Position numbers and translations under genes: made by a program
The notes under the pieces: model-generated
Database searches by the model: none
Seen by the model: only the letters and a program-made list of their open reading frames with translations
Told to the model about the DNA's origin: nothing
DNA from: Roseivivax lentus
Lineage (GTDB): Bacteria; Pseudomonadota; Alphaproteobacteria; Rhodobacterales; Rhodobacteraceae
Direction of reading: 5' to 3'
DNA: 64,000 bases
Assembly: GCF_900156805.1 (NCBI RefSeq)
Contig: NZ_FTOQ01000003.1
Span: 62,001 to 126,000, forward strand
Part shown: positions 14,097 through 23,433 of the stretch, piece by piece
How the letters are laid out: every line of letters begins with the position of its first letter
Numbering within the stretch: position 1 is the stretch's first letter

Positions 14097-17087
14097 TCAC
14101 AGCTTCAGCCGGGTGTTGTCGGGATCGTAGAATACGGTGCCCGTTACCTTGGCCGCGATAATGCGGTCGGGCATTGGGATATGGACGATCTCGCCCATCA
14201 GGTCGTGCCCGCCCGCCAGCAGCGCGAGGGCGATGGGGCGGCCCATGGCGACGCTGTCATAGGACGAGGTCACATGGCCCACCATGGTCATCGGCACCGC
14301 CTCTTTCGGATCGCGCACGATCTGCGCGCCTTCCTCGAGCTTGCTGTGATCCTCGGTCAGCAGGCCCACCAGCTGCTTGCGCCCGGGTGCCACGAGGTCG
14401 GGCCGGGCCAGACCGCGCTTGCCGACGAAATCGGGCTTGGCCTTGCCCACCGCCCAGCCGATCCCCGCATCATAGGGCGTGACCGTGCCGTCGGTGTCCT
14501 GGCCCACGATGATATAGCCCTTCTCGGCGCGCAGGACGTGCATCGTCTCGGTGCCGTAGGGGCAGATGTCGTATTGCGCGCCGGCGTCCATCAGCGTCTC
14601 CCAGAGGGCGCGGCCATGGCGGGCGGGCACGTTGACCTCGAAGCCCAACTCGCCGGTGAAGCTGATCCGGAAGAGCCGCGCGGGCAGGCCCGCGATCGTG
14701 CATTCGGCGACGGACATGTGCGGGAAGGCCTCGTCCGAAAGGTCGAGCCCTTCGGTCAGCGGCTCCAGCAGCTTGCGCGCATTGGGGCCGTTGAGCGCGA
14801 TGGTCGCCCATTGCTCGGTCGTGGAGGTCAGCCAGACCTGCAGGTCGCCCCATTCGGTCTGGAGGTAATCCTCCATCATGTTCAGAACCCGCGCCGCCCC
14901 GCCGGTCGTCGTCGTGACGTGGAAGCGGTCCTGCGACATCCGGCCTATGACGCCGTCGTCGCGGATGAAGCCGTCATCGCCCAAGAGCAGGCCGTAGCGC
15001 GCGCGGCCCGGCGCGAGCTTGGTCCAGGGGTTGGTATACATGCGATTCATGAACTCGACCGCATCCGGTCCCACCACCTCGATCTTGCCGAGGGTGGAGG
15101 CGTCGAAGATGCCGAGGCTTTCCCGCGTGGCGCGGCATTCGCGGGCGACGGCCTGATCCATGTCCTCGCCGTTTTGCGGGAAGTACCAGGCGCGGCGCCA
15201 GAGGCTGACGGGCTCGTAGACCGCGCCGTTTTTCTCGGCCCAGCCGTCGATGGGGGTCTTGCGGGTGACCTCGAAATGGCCGCCCTTGTGGTAGCCCGCG
15301 AAGGCCCCGAAAGTCGTGGGCGTGTAGGGCGGGCGGAACGTGGTCAGGCCCACCTGCGGCTGCGGTTTGCCCAATGCATCAGCTGCGATGTTCAATCCGT
15401 TGATATTGGACATCTTTCCCTGATCTGTCGCCATGCCGTTCGTGGTGTAGCGCTTGACATGCTCGATGGAGCGCATGCCCTCGCGCACCGCAAGGCGCAG
15501 GTCCTTGGCGGTCACGTCGTTCTGGTAATCGACGAAGGCCCGCGCGCTGGAGGGGCTGCGATCCGTGGGCAATTCGATCTGCGTGACACCGGTGCCGGTG
15601 CGGTCATGGGTGACGCCGAGCGTGGGCGTCGCGCCGCTTTTGCCGAGCGCCTCGGCTGCCGCCGCGCCCATGGCAAAGCCGTCATTGAGCGCGGCCTCGA
15701 TGCCCCAGAGCCCACGGCCCGCGCCCGCGATCTGGCAGGCCTCGGTCTTCACGTCGGGCAGGAAGGCGGTCAGGTCGTCGTTCCAGGCGAGCTTGCCCAT
15801 CGTGTGGGAAAAGAGGTGTAAGGACGGCGTCCAACCCCCTGACATCAGGACACAATCGCAGAAGATGCGACGGCCGAACGCGGCCTTCCCATCCCTCATT
15901 CGGTTGATGCGGATCGACTTCACGCGCAGACGGCCATCGGTGCCGGAGACCGAGTGGTTCAGATGCATCTCGATGCCGCGCGCCGCGGCGGCCTCGACCA
16001 GGTCGGCGCGCAGATCGGCGCGGGTGTCGACGATGGCGGCGATCTCGCAGCCCTCGTCATGCAGGTCGAAGGACGCATACCAGGCGCTGTCATGGCTTGT
16101 GGCGACCACTGCGCGCTTGCCGACAAGCACCCCGTAGCGGTGCAGATAGGTCTGTGCCGCGCCCGCCAGCATCACGCCGGGCCGGTCGTTGCCGTCGAAG
16201 ACGAGCGGTTTCTCGAGCGCCCCCTGCGCCAGGATCACCTGGCCCGCGCGTACCCGCCACATCCGCTCTCGCGGCATGTCCGGGTCGGGCGCGTCGAGAT
16301 GGTCGGTCAGCTTTTCACAGAGCGCGACCATGTTCTGATGGTAATAGCCGATGGCCGTGGTCCGCGTCATGACCCGCACGCCGAGTGCCTTGAGTTCCGC
16401 CAGCTGCGCTTCGAGCCAGTCCCAGGCGGGCGCGCCGTCGATCACCGCCTGCGGCTCGCTCAGAAGCGTGCCGCCGGCCTCGGCGTTCTCGTCGACGAGG
16501 GTCACGCGCAGACCGGTCCGCGCCGCCGAAAGTGCCGCCGCGATGCCCGCAGGACCCGTGCCCACGACCAGCACGTCGGTGTGATGGTAGCGGGACGCGT
16601 AATGGTCGGGATCGCGTTCCGTGGGCGATCTGCCCAAGCCTGCCGCCTCGCGGATGAAGGGCTCGTAGACCTTGTCCCAGAAGGACTTCGGCCACATGAA
16701 GGTCTTGTAGTAGAACCCTGCGCTGAACAGCATATAGGCCGCATCGTTCACCGCGCCGAGATCGAATTTCAGCGACGGATAGGTGTTCTGGCTGTTGGTC
16801 TTCAGGCCCGGATAGATCTCCTGCACCGTGGCGCGGGTGTTGGGCTCGTAGCGGCCCGTGCCGCGCTTGGTGCCGATGAGCGCGTTGGGCTCTTCGGAGC
16901 CCGCCGAGACCGGGCCGCGCGGCCGGTGATACTTGAACGACCGGCCCATCAGGTGAACGCCGTTCGCGAGCAGGGCCGAGGCCACGGTATCGCCGCGGCG
17001 GCCCTCATAGGTCTTGCCGTCGAAGGTGAAGCTGACCGGTGCGCGGTGGTCGATCCGGCCCTTGCCGTAGACGCGGTAGGGGTTCAT
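14097..17087 (-). CDS. soxA: Sarcosine oxidase alpha subunit
   Basis: 996 residues, standard for SoxA. N-terminal 2Fe-2S-like fold (FTFDGKTYEGRRGDTVASAL), NAD-binding domain with DVLVVGTGPAGIAAALSAAR (about residues 172-191), and a C-terminal folate-binding aminomethyltransferase (GcvT-like) domain from about residue 610 with GYIIVGQDTDGTVTPYDAGI. With SoxB it oxidatively demethylates sarcosine to glycine, H2O2 and 5,10-methylene-THF. Its start overlaps the soxD stop, giving translational coupling. Confidence 0.96.
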   Translation of the reverse strand: MNPYRVYGKGRIDHRAPVSFTFDGKTYEGRRGDTVASALLANGVHLMGRSFKYHRPRGPVSAGSEEPNALIGTKRGTGRYEPNTRATVQEIYPGLKTNSQNTYPSLKFDLGAVNDAAYMLFSAGFYYKTFMWPKSFWDKVYEPFIREAAGLGRSPTERDPDHYASRYHHTDVLVVGTGPAGIAAALSAARTGLRVTLVDENAEAGGTLLSEPQAVIDGAPAWDWLEAQLAELKALGVRVMTRTTAIGYYHQNMVALCEKLTDHLDAPDPDMPRERMWRVRAGQVILAQGALEKPLVFDGNDRPGVMLAGAAQTYLHRYGVLVGKRAVVATSHDSAWYASFDLHDEGCEIAAIVDTRADLRADLVEAAAARGIEMHLNHSVSGTDGRLRVKSIRINRMRDGKAAFGRRIFCDCVLMSGGWTPSLHLFSHTMGKLAWNDDLTAFLPDVKTEACQIAGAGRGLWGIEAALNDGFAMGAAAAEALGKSGATPTLGVTHDRTGTGVTQIELPTDRSPSSARAFVDYQNDVTAKDLRLAVREGMRSIEHVKRYTTNGMATDQGKMSNINGLNIAADALGKPQPQVGLTTFRPPYTPTTFGAFAGYHKGGHFEVTRKTPIDGWAEKNGAVYEPVSLWRRAWYFPQNGEDMDQAVARECRATRESLGIFDASTLGKIEVVGPDAVEFMNRMYTNPWTKLAPGRARYGLLLGDDGFIRDDGVIGRMSQDRFHVTTTTGGAARVLNMMEDYLQTEWGDLQVWLTSTTEQWATIALNGPNARKLLEPLTEGLDLSDEAFPHMSVAECTIAGLPARLFRISFTGELGFEVNVPARHGRALWETLMDAGAQYDICPYGTETMHVLRAEKGYIIVGQDTDGTVTPYDAGIGWAVGKAKPDFVGKRGLARPDLVAPGRKQLVGLLTEDHSKLEEGAQIVRDPKEAVPMTMVGHVTSSYDSVAMGRPIALALLAGGHDLMGEIVHIPMPDRIIAAKVTGTVFYDPDNTRLKL

Positions 17088-17383
17088 GCGCTGCGCTCCG
17101 TATCGTCGAGGACGGGACGCGGTTCGCCCGCCTTGTAGGTGGTCAGGAACTTGTCCGAGACGGTGTGGCGCAGCGCGTTGAAGAAACGCCCGCAGCCATG
17201 GACATGCTGCCAGCGTTCCGCATGCACGCCTTTGACGTTGTCACGGATAAAAAGGAAATCGCGCCATTCCTCGTCGGTCTGCGACGACGGATCCGCGGCG
17301 CGCACCACATGGGCCTGCCCGGCATAGGCGAATTCCAGCTCCGGCAGGGTTTCGTCGCAATAAGGGCAATGAATCAAGAGCAT
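17084..17383 (-). CDS. soxD: Sarcosine oxidase delta subunit
   Basis: 99 residues. Starts MLLIHCPYCDETLPELEFAY and carries a second conserved motif QHVHGCGRFFNALRHT; Cys6, Cys9, the histidine and Cys63 form the zinc site known from SoxD structures. Small zinc-binding subunit of heterotetrameric sarcosine oxidase. Eleven bases separate it from soxB and it overlaps soxA by four bases. The ATG at 17383 is chosen because the conserved N-terminus begins exactly there. Confidence 0.95.
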   Translation of the reverse strand: MLLIHCPYCDETLPELEFAYAGQAHVVRAADPSSQTDEEWRDFLFIRDNVKGVHAERWQHVHGCGRFFNALRHTVSDKFLTTYKAGEPRPVLDDTERSA

Positions 17384-17394
17384 ATCGGGCTTCC

Positions 17395-18648
17395 TTAATG
17401 TGCGACCGCGGCCGCGGCGGCCTCGTCGATGAGGCGACCGGTGGTGAACCGCTCCAGCGTGAAGGGCGCGTTGATGCGGTGTGGCTCGTCCTTGGCGACG
17501 GTCCAGGCCAGCGTGTGCGCGGCGCCCGGCGTGGCCTTGAACCCGCCCGTTCCCCAGCCGCAATTGACGTACAATCCCTGCACCGGCGTCTTGCCGAGGA
17601 TGGCCGAACGGTCGGGCGTCACATCGACGATCCCGCCCCATTTCCTGAGCATCCGCATGCGGTTGAAGATCGGGAAAACCTCGCAGATCGCCGCGACCGT
17701 GTGCTCGATCAAGGGCAGGCCGCCGCGCTGGGAATAGCTGGTATACTGGTCCGTGCCGGAGCCGATCACCAGCTCACCCTTGTCGGACTGGCTGATATAG
17801 GCGTGCACGGTGTTCGACATCACTACGCAGGGGAAGATGGGCTTCACCGGCTCGGACACCAGCGCCTGCAGCGGGTAGCTTTCGAGCGGCATGCGCACGC
17901 CCGCACTGTCCATCAGGACGCTGGTGTGGCCAGCCGCGGAGACCGCGACCTTCTTGGCGCGGATGAAGCCGCGCGCGGTCTCCACGCCCTCGACCGCGCC
18001 GTCGGCACCCCGCCGGATCGCCGTCACCGGGCAGTTCTGAATGATGTCGACGCCGCGTGCGGCCGCGCCGCGCGCATAGCCCCAGGCCACCGCGTCGTGC
18101 CGTGCGGTGCCCGCGCGCTTTTGCAGGGCCGCGCCCATCACCGGATAGCGCGCATCGGGCCGGATGTTGAGCGGCGGGCAGTAGTCCTTGGCCTGCTCGG
18201 GCGTGAGCCAGCGGTTGTCGACGCCGTTCAGGCGGTTGGCGTGGATATGCCGCTTGAAGCTTTGGACGTCATGAACGTTATGGGCCAGCATCATCACGCC
18301 GCGCTGCGAGAACATGACGTTGTAATTGAGCTCCTGGCTCAGCCCCTCCCACAGATCGAGCGCGTGATCGTAAAGCCGCGCGCTTTCGTCATAAAGGTAG
18401 TTCGAGCGGATGATCGTGGTGTTCCGGCCGGTATTGCCGCCGCCGAGCCAGCCCTTGTCGATCACCGCGACATTGGTGATGCCGTGCTCCTTCGCGAGGT
18501 AATAGGCGGCCCCCAGACCGTGGCCACCCGCGCCGACGATGATGACGTCGTATTCATCCTTGGGCTGGCTGTCGGGCCATTGCTCCGTCCAGTTCTTGTT
18601 GCCGGAGACGGCGTTCTTCAGAAGCGACAGGGCGGAGAATCGGGTCAT
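17395..18648 (-). CDS. soxB: Sarcosine oxidase beta subunit
   Basis: 417 residues, the typical SoxB length. [20 protein letters not shown] starts the protein, followed by the FAD Rossmann motif [19 protein letters not shown] (about residues 34-52) and [17 protein letters not shown], the region that carries covalent FMN in the family. It contains the sarcosine oxidation site. First gene of soxBDAG; a divergent AraC-type regulator begins about 100 bases upstream. The cluster implies catabolism of choline, glycine betaine or creatinine-derived sarcosine. Confidence 0.96.
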   Translation of the reverse strand: MTRFSALSLLKNAVSGNKNWTEQWPDSQPKDEYDVIIVGAGGHGLGAAYYLAKEHGITNVAVIDKGWLGGGNTGRNTTIIRSNYLYDESARLYDHALDLWEGLSQELNYNVMFSQRGVMMLAHNVHDVQSFKRHIHANRLNGVDNRWLTPEQAKDYCPPLNIRPDARYPVMGAALQKRAGTARHDAVAWGYARGAAARGVDIIQNCPVTAIRRGADGAVEGVETARGFIRAKKVAVSAAGHTSVLMDSAGVRMPLESYPLQALVSEPVKPIFPCVVMSNTVHAYISQSDKGELVIGSGTDQYTSYSQRGGLPLIEHTVAAICEVFPIFNRMRMLRKWGGIVDVTPDRSAILGKTPVQGLYVNCGWGTGGFKATPGAAHTLAWTVAKDEPHRINAPFTLERFTTGRLIDEAAAAAVAH

Positions 18649-18746
18649 GGGCGGGGCCTCGCGCGACGGGGTGATCCTCTCCGCTCTAGACGAGGCGCGC
18701 AGGCGGGGACTGGAGAAATGCGACGCATCGGTTGTAGCATCGCGAC

Positions 18747-19754
18747 ATGCAGACCACCGATTCCAAGCTTCGCCCCCCATCGCGCCCACCGACGCGCCGC
18801 CTGCGCGTGGGGTTCCTGCTGGCCGACCGCTTCACGCTGTCGGCTTTCGCCAATTTCGTCGACGTGTTGCGGCTGGCGGCGGACGATGCAGATCGCTCGC
18901 GGCCGATTCTGTGCGACTGGGCGGTGTTGTCGCAGGACATGGCGCCGGTGCGCTCCTCCTGCGCGGTCAAGGTGCAGCCCGACATGCGCCTGCGCGCGGC
19001 GCCGCGCTTCGACTATATCGCGGTCGTGGGCGGGCTGATGGGCGAGGGCCGCGCGCTCGACCCCAAGGCTGTCGATTTCCTGCGCGCGCAGGCCGCGGCG
19101 GGCGTGCCGCTGATCGGGCTTTGCACCGGCGTGTTCATCCTGCACGAGGCCGGGCTCCTCGATGGTTACCGCGCCTGCGTGAACTGGTTCCATTACGATG
19201 AATTCGTTGCACGATTCGCTGGCGCGCAGCCCGTCTCGGACCAGATCTTCGTCGTCGATCGCGACCGGCTGACCTGTTCGGGCGGGCAAAGCACCGCGCA
19301 TCTGGCCGCGCATCTGGTGGAGCGCCATGTGGGCCATTCGGCGGCGACGAAAAGCCTCTCGATCATGATCATCGACGAGGCCAAGAGCGGCGAGCGCCCG
19401 CAGCCGGGCCTGCCATCGCGCCGGGAGGCCTCCGACCCGGTGGTGCGGCGCGCGCTCCTCAGGATGCAACAGCATCTCGAGACGCCGGAGACCGTCCCGG
19501 AGATCGCCGCCGCGCTCGAGATCGGGCGGCGCAGTCTCGAACGGCGTTTCCGGCAGGATCTGGGTGTCTCGCCGTCCCGTGCGGGCCTCGAGATGCGGCT
19601 CGATCACGCCCGCGGCCTGTTGCGCCGCACCGGTGCCAGCGTGACCGATATCGCGCTCGCCTCGGGATTCTGCGACGCGCCCCACCTGATTCGCGCCTTC
19701 AAGGCGGAATGGGGCGCGACGCCCGCTGAATTTCGTTCCAAATCAATCGACTGA
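18747..19754 (+). CDS. GlxA/GbdR-like AraC-family regulator
   Basis: 335 residues. N-terminal DJ-1/PfpI (GATase1-like) domain (about residues 18-190, with [20 protein letters not shown]) followed by a C-terminal AraC double HTH (about residues 225-330: [20 protein letters not shown] and [20 protein letters not shown]). This architecture is that of GbdR, SouR and CdhR, which sense glycine betaine, sarcosine or carnitine. It is divergent from soxB with a 98-base shared promoter region, so it most likely activates soxBDAG in response to sarcosine or a related methylamine. Ligand inferred. Confidence 0.85.
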   Translation: MQTTDSKLRPPSRPPTRRLRVGFLLADRFTLSAFANFVDVLRLAADDADRSRPILCDWAVLSQDMAPVRSSCAVKVQPDMRLRAAPRFDYIAVVGGLMGEGRALDPKAVDFLRAQAAAGVPLIGLCTGVFILHEAGLLDGYRACVNWFHYDEFVARFAGAQPVSDQIFVVDRDRLTCSGGQSTAHLAAHLVERHVGHSAATKSLSIMIIDEAKSGERPQPGLPSRREASDPVVRRALLRMQQHLETPETVPEIAAALEIGRRSLERRFRQDLGVSPSRAGLEMRLDHARGLLRRTGASVTDIALASGFCDAPHLIRAFKAEWGATPAEFRSKSID

Positions 19755-19927
19755 CCTCACCCTGTCCGGGAAATCTTGGGTCGAGGATTCAGGTCTTCAC
19801 CGATTCTTAAGGTCGCGTGCGGATAGTTCCGGCAGTCGCCTTGGACGGACTTCGGCCGCGTCCGGGCAGTGGTCGGTCGCGCATGCTTCGGCTGTGCGGC
19901 GGTAATTTGATTTGGGAACGTCTGAGC

Positions 19928-20680
19928 ATGAATGGAACTGCCTTCACCTCCGCGCTGAGCGCCGTCAATCTGCCCGCCGGGGCCACCAACGGGGCCGAGG
20001 CGCCGCTCCACATCCTGGTGCTCGACGATCTGGAAGCCGATCGCGCGCGCCTGCGGCGGTTGTGCCGCAAGGCCGGCCTCGAATTTGTCCTGCACGAGGT
20101 CAGCGATCTCGCGGGGATGCGGGACCTGCTTGATCGGCAGGAAATCGACATCGCCTTTCTCGACTACCACCTCGAAATGCATACCGGGCTCGATGCGCTG
20201 AAGCTGCTGATCGGCCACGAGGATCAGGTCAACGCGATCCCGATCATGATCACCTCGGTCGACCGGCACGACATCGCGGTTGAGGCCATGCGCAAGGGCT
20301 GCGCGGATTACCTCACGAAAGAGGAATTGAGCGTCGATGCCCTGCGCAAATCGGTGACCTCGGCCTTCGAGCGGCGCCTGCTGATCGCCGCGCTGGGCGA
20401 GGCGCAATCGTCCCGGTCCGAGATGCATCTGTCGATCCTGCGCTTCGCGCGGACCTGCGGGCCGCAGATCCGCGAGGTTCTCGGATCGACTCTGATGCAG
20501 GTGCGGGCCCTGAAGCGCGCCCAGGCGACCGATGCGCAGGTCCGCGAAACGCTGATGGTGCTCGAGCAATCTTGCGGGGACATCTTCGCCTTCCTCGACG
20601 ACGTGCAAAGCCTGATGGACGATCAGACGCGGCGGCGCGCCGAACAGGTGCTCGCGGCTCCGGTCGTCCACGACACTTGA
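19928..20680 (+). CDS. Response regulator with C-terminal helical domain
   Basis: 250 residues from ATG 19928; upstream in-frame codons have no better start. A REC domain occupies residues 27-145 with acidic pair Asp33-Asp34, phosphoacceptor Asp79 (AFLDYHL), Thr109 and Lys131. The remaining 100 residues have no DNA-binding motif but look helical (FARTCGPQIREVLGSTLMQV and VLEQSCGDIFAFLDDVQSLM), resembling a histidine-kinase dimerisation hairpin in which the phospho-histidine is missing. Codirectional with three more signalling genes; six bases before the kinase. Output unknown. No motif was found in the 170-base gap before it. Confidence 0.8.
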   Translation: MNGTAFTSALSAVNLPAGATNGAEAPLHILVLDDLEADRARLRRLCRKAGLEFVLHEVSDLAGMRDLLDRQEIDIAFLDYHLEMHTGLDALKLLIGHEDQVNAIPIMITSVDRHDIAVEAMRKGCADYLTKEELSVDALRKSVTSAFERRLLIAALGEAQSSRSEMHLSILRFARTCGPQIREVLGSTLMQVRALKRAQATDAQVRETLMVLEQSCGDIFAFLDDVQSLMDDQTRRRAEQVLAAPVVHDT

Positions 20681-20685
20681 CGTCG

Positions 20686-22983
20686 ATGATCGCGGCCTCC
20701 GCCCTGCCGCGCCCGGGGCTCCGGTTTTCTCTGCGCGGAAAGATCGTCGCGCTCGTGGTGGGATTGGTGCTCGTCTCCACGGTGATGATGTCGCTGAATT
20801 CCTACAACAAGGCGCGCGACCGCGAGCTTCTGATCGCGCTTCAGGGCATCGACGCGGTCGCCGCGTCGGGCGCCAGAAGCCTCGAGCGGGTGCTCGACCA
20901 GATGGTCAGCGATGCCCGCATCCTGGCCGATCTCGCCCCGGTGCCGTACCTGATTGCGCCGGCCGGGGCGGGGGATGCCGTAACGGACCGCCAAGGGATC
21001 ACCGCTGATCTCTGGCGGTCGCGCCTCTCGGAGGTCTTCGTCAACGTGATCGAGAAACGGCCTCATTACACGCATGTGCGCTTGATCGGGCGTAGGGATG
21101 CGTGGCGCGTCGTCGCCCGCGTCAACCAGACCGAACGCGGTGCGGCGATCGTTGCGGCGCAGACGCTGCAATCGACGGGGCGCGCACCCTATATCGCGTT
21201 GTTGCGTGAAGAGACGAGGACCAACGGGTTCTTCGCGCGCGTCACGGACCAAATCGAGTCCGGCTTCGTGACCTCCGGCCCGACCCTGCGCTACGTCCAG
21301 CCGGTGACCGACGCGGCGGGTCGCCTCATGGGCGCGATCGTGATCAACGCCGATTATGCCGCCGTTCTGCGCGCCGCGAACCTGCCGCTGCAGCCCGGCA
21401 CGCGCGTGACCGTCGTGAATGGTTCCGGAGACACCATGATCCTCACCCCCGAAACCCCGCACCCGCGCCTGCTTCGTGCAAACCGCGCTGCGGCGCCGCA
21501 GCAAGGACCGGCTTCGGCGGGTCATGCCTCCGTGGGCGACGAGCGCCGGATCGCCGGCACACCCGACGGCATCGTCCTCTCCAAGATCATTCGCGCTCCG
21601 GAGGACGAGCGCCGCTTCGCCTTGCGCGCTGAGACCGAAACATCGACCGCCACGCTCCTGCAAAGAGCGCAGAGCCAATTGCGCCACAACCTTCTGACCT
21701 CGGCGCTCATGGTGGCCAGCAGCGGGCTCATCGCGCTTGTCGCCGGTATGCGCCTGACGGATCCGCTCGTCTCCCTGCACCGGCGGATCGCGTCGGGCCA
21801 GACCGCGCCGGAAGCCACCGCGCGCTTCTATCAGAACCGCGACGAGATCGGCGATCTGGCGCGCGCATTCTCCTCCCTTTTTGAAGAGCTGATGCGCAAG
21901 ACCCGGCACGCCATGGCCATCTTCGAAAACGCGGCCATCGCCATCGTGGTGATCGATCGGCACGGCAGGCTGGCGGATGTGAACCCCGCGGCCTGCGCGC
22001 TCTTCGGTCGACCGGCGGAGCGCATGGTCGGCTTGCCCTTGGTGGTGGTCCTGCCCGGCGCGGCGACGCATCCGGTCCTCTCGGGGCAGGGAAGAGAGCT
22101 GCCCGACGGTCCGATAGAGATGACCGGGATTGGACCTGGTGGTGCATCCGTAACGCTCGAGGTGACACTGCGGTGCGCCGATGGAGCGTCCGACGGCCAG
22201 TCGATTGCCATTCTGCGGGATGTCACCGAAATCCGCCGCGGCCAGGAAGAGGTCGCGCGGCTTCTGCTGAGGCTGCGTCAATCGAGCCAGGAACTGGATC
22301 AGTTCGCCTATGTCGCCTCGCACGATCTCAAGGCGCCGTTGCGGGTGATCGACAACGCATCGCGCTGGCTCGGCGAGGACCTCGAGCCGTACCTGACCGA
22401 CGATACCCGCGAAAGCCTCGATCTTCTGCGCAGCCGCGTGCACCGGATGGAACGATTGCTCGACGATCTGCTGGCGCATTCCAGGGTCGGCCGCACCAGC
22501 ATCGATACCGAGCTCGTCCGGGGCGACAAACTCATCGACGATGTCATTGCGCTGCTCGACGACAATAGCGGCATCCGGCTCGAGGTGGGCCCGGGATTCG
22601 ACGCGATCGAAGTGCCGCGCATGCCGCTGACGACCGTGCTCACCAACCTTCTCAACAATGCCATCCGCCATCACGACCGGCCGCAGGGCTGCGCCAGGAT
22701 CGAGGTTCGGTCGGTGGCTGATGGCAAGGAGTTCATCGTGTCCGATGACGGCCCCGGGATCGCACCGGACTATCACGACAAGATCTTCCAGATCTTCCAG
22801 ACCCTGAAGCCGCGCGATCAGATGGAATCGAGCGGGATCGGACTCGCCATCGTGAAGAAATACGTCGATCTGTCCGGCGGCCGGATCACCGTGACCTCCG
22901 ACGGCCCGCGCGGCACGACATTCCGTGTGTTCTGGCCGAACGCCGCATCGCTATCACGCGATGCGGAAAGGCTGGCATCGTGA
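20686..22983 (+). CDS. Membrane sensor histidine kinase (HAMP-PAS-HisKA)
   Basis: 765 residues from ATG 20686. TM1 at about 18-40, a periplasmic sensor region to about 335, TM2 at about 336-356, then HAMP, a PAS domain (AIAIVVIDRHGRLADVNPAA), and a HisKA dimerisation domain with His546 in FAYVASHDLKAPLRV. HATPase motifs follow (TNLLNNAIRHHD and VSDDGPGIAPDYHDKIF). The H-box is of the phytochrome/Rcp1-partner kind. The signal is unknown. Its stop overlaps the next gene, a single-domain REC protein that is the obvious partner. Confidence 0.9.
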   Translation: MIAASALPRPGLRFSLRGKIVALVVGLVLVSTVMMSLNSYNKARDRELLIALQGIDAVAASGARSLERVLDQMVSDARILADLAPVPYLIAPAGAGDAVTDRQGITADLWRSRLSEVFVNVIEKRPHYTHVRLIGRRDAWRVVARVNQTERGAAIVAAQTLQSTGRAPYIALLREETRTNGFFARVTDQIESGFVTSGPTLRYVQPVTDAAGRLMGAIVINADYAAVLRAANLPLQPGTRVTVVNGSGDTMILTPETPHPRLLRANRAAAPQQGPASAGHASVGDERRIAGTPDGIVLSKIIRAPEDERRFALRAETETSTATLLQRAQSQLRHNLLTSALMVASSGLIALVAGMRLTDPLVSLHRRIASGQTAPEATARFYQNRDEIGDLARAFSSLFEELMRKTRHAMAIFENAAIAIVVIDRHGRLADVNPAACALFGRPAERMVGLPLVVVLPGAATHPVLSGQGRELPDGPIEMTGIGPGGASVTLEVTLRCADGASDGQSIAILRDVTEIRRGQEEVARLLLRLRQSSQELDQFAYVASHDLKAPLRVIDNASRWLGEDLEPYLTDDTRESLDLLRSRVHRMERLLDDLLAHSRVGRTSIDTELVRGDKLIDDVIALLDDNSGIRLEVGPGFDAIEVPRMPLTTVLTNLLNNAIRHHDRPQGCARIEVRSVADGKEFIVSDDGPGIAPDYHDKIFQIFQTLKPRDQMESSGIGLAIVKKYVDLSGGRITVTSDGPRGTTFRVFWPNAASLSRDAERLAS

Positions 22984-23432
22984 TGCGGGACAGGCACGGT
23001 TTGCTCAACATCATCCTGGTCGAGGATGATGACGGCGATGCCAAGGCGATCCGGCGGGCGCTCACGAAGGCGGGCATCGCCAATCCGGTGCGCCGGGTCA
23101 CCGACGGGGTGGAGGCCCTGGCGCTGCTGCGGGGCGCGCAGGGTGCCGTGCCGGAGACCTTCATCATCCTGCTGGATTTGAACATGCCGCGGATGAACGG
23201 CATCGAGTTCATGGCCGAATTGCGCAGCGATCCCGCGCTGCGGCGGGCGGTCATCTTCGTCATGACCACCTCGCGCGACGATCGCGACCGCGCGGACGCC
23301 TATGATCGGCACGTCGCGGGCTACATCCTGAAAAGCAATGTGGGCGAGGACTTCCTCGATCTCGTCGGCACGCTCGATCGCTACTGGCATCTGGTGGAAC
23401 TGCCCCGGATCGCGCCCCTGGAAGGAGCCTGA
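22983..23432 (+). CDS. Single-domain response regulator (Rcp1-like)
   Basis: 149 residues from the ATG that overlaps the kinase stop; a GTG one codon earlier is possible. Only a REC domain: IILVEDDDGDAKAIRRALTK, phosphoacceptor in FIILLDLNMPRMNGIEF, and the late Lys in GYILKSNVG. This is the CheY-like Rcp1 type that usually pairs with phytochrome-like kinases and relays phosphate without a DNA-binding output. It precedes the REC-kinase fusion by one base, so phosphate could pass between the two kinases. Confidence 0.9.
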   Translation: MRDRHGLLNIILVEDDDGDAKAIRRALTKAGIANPVRRVTDGVEALALLRGAQGAVPETFIILLDLNMPRMNGIEFMAELRSDPALRRAVIFVMTTSRDDRDRADAYDRHVAGYILKSNVGEDFLDLVGTLDRYWHLVELPRIAPLEGA

Positions 23433-23433
23433 G

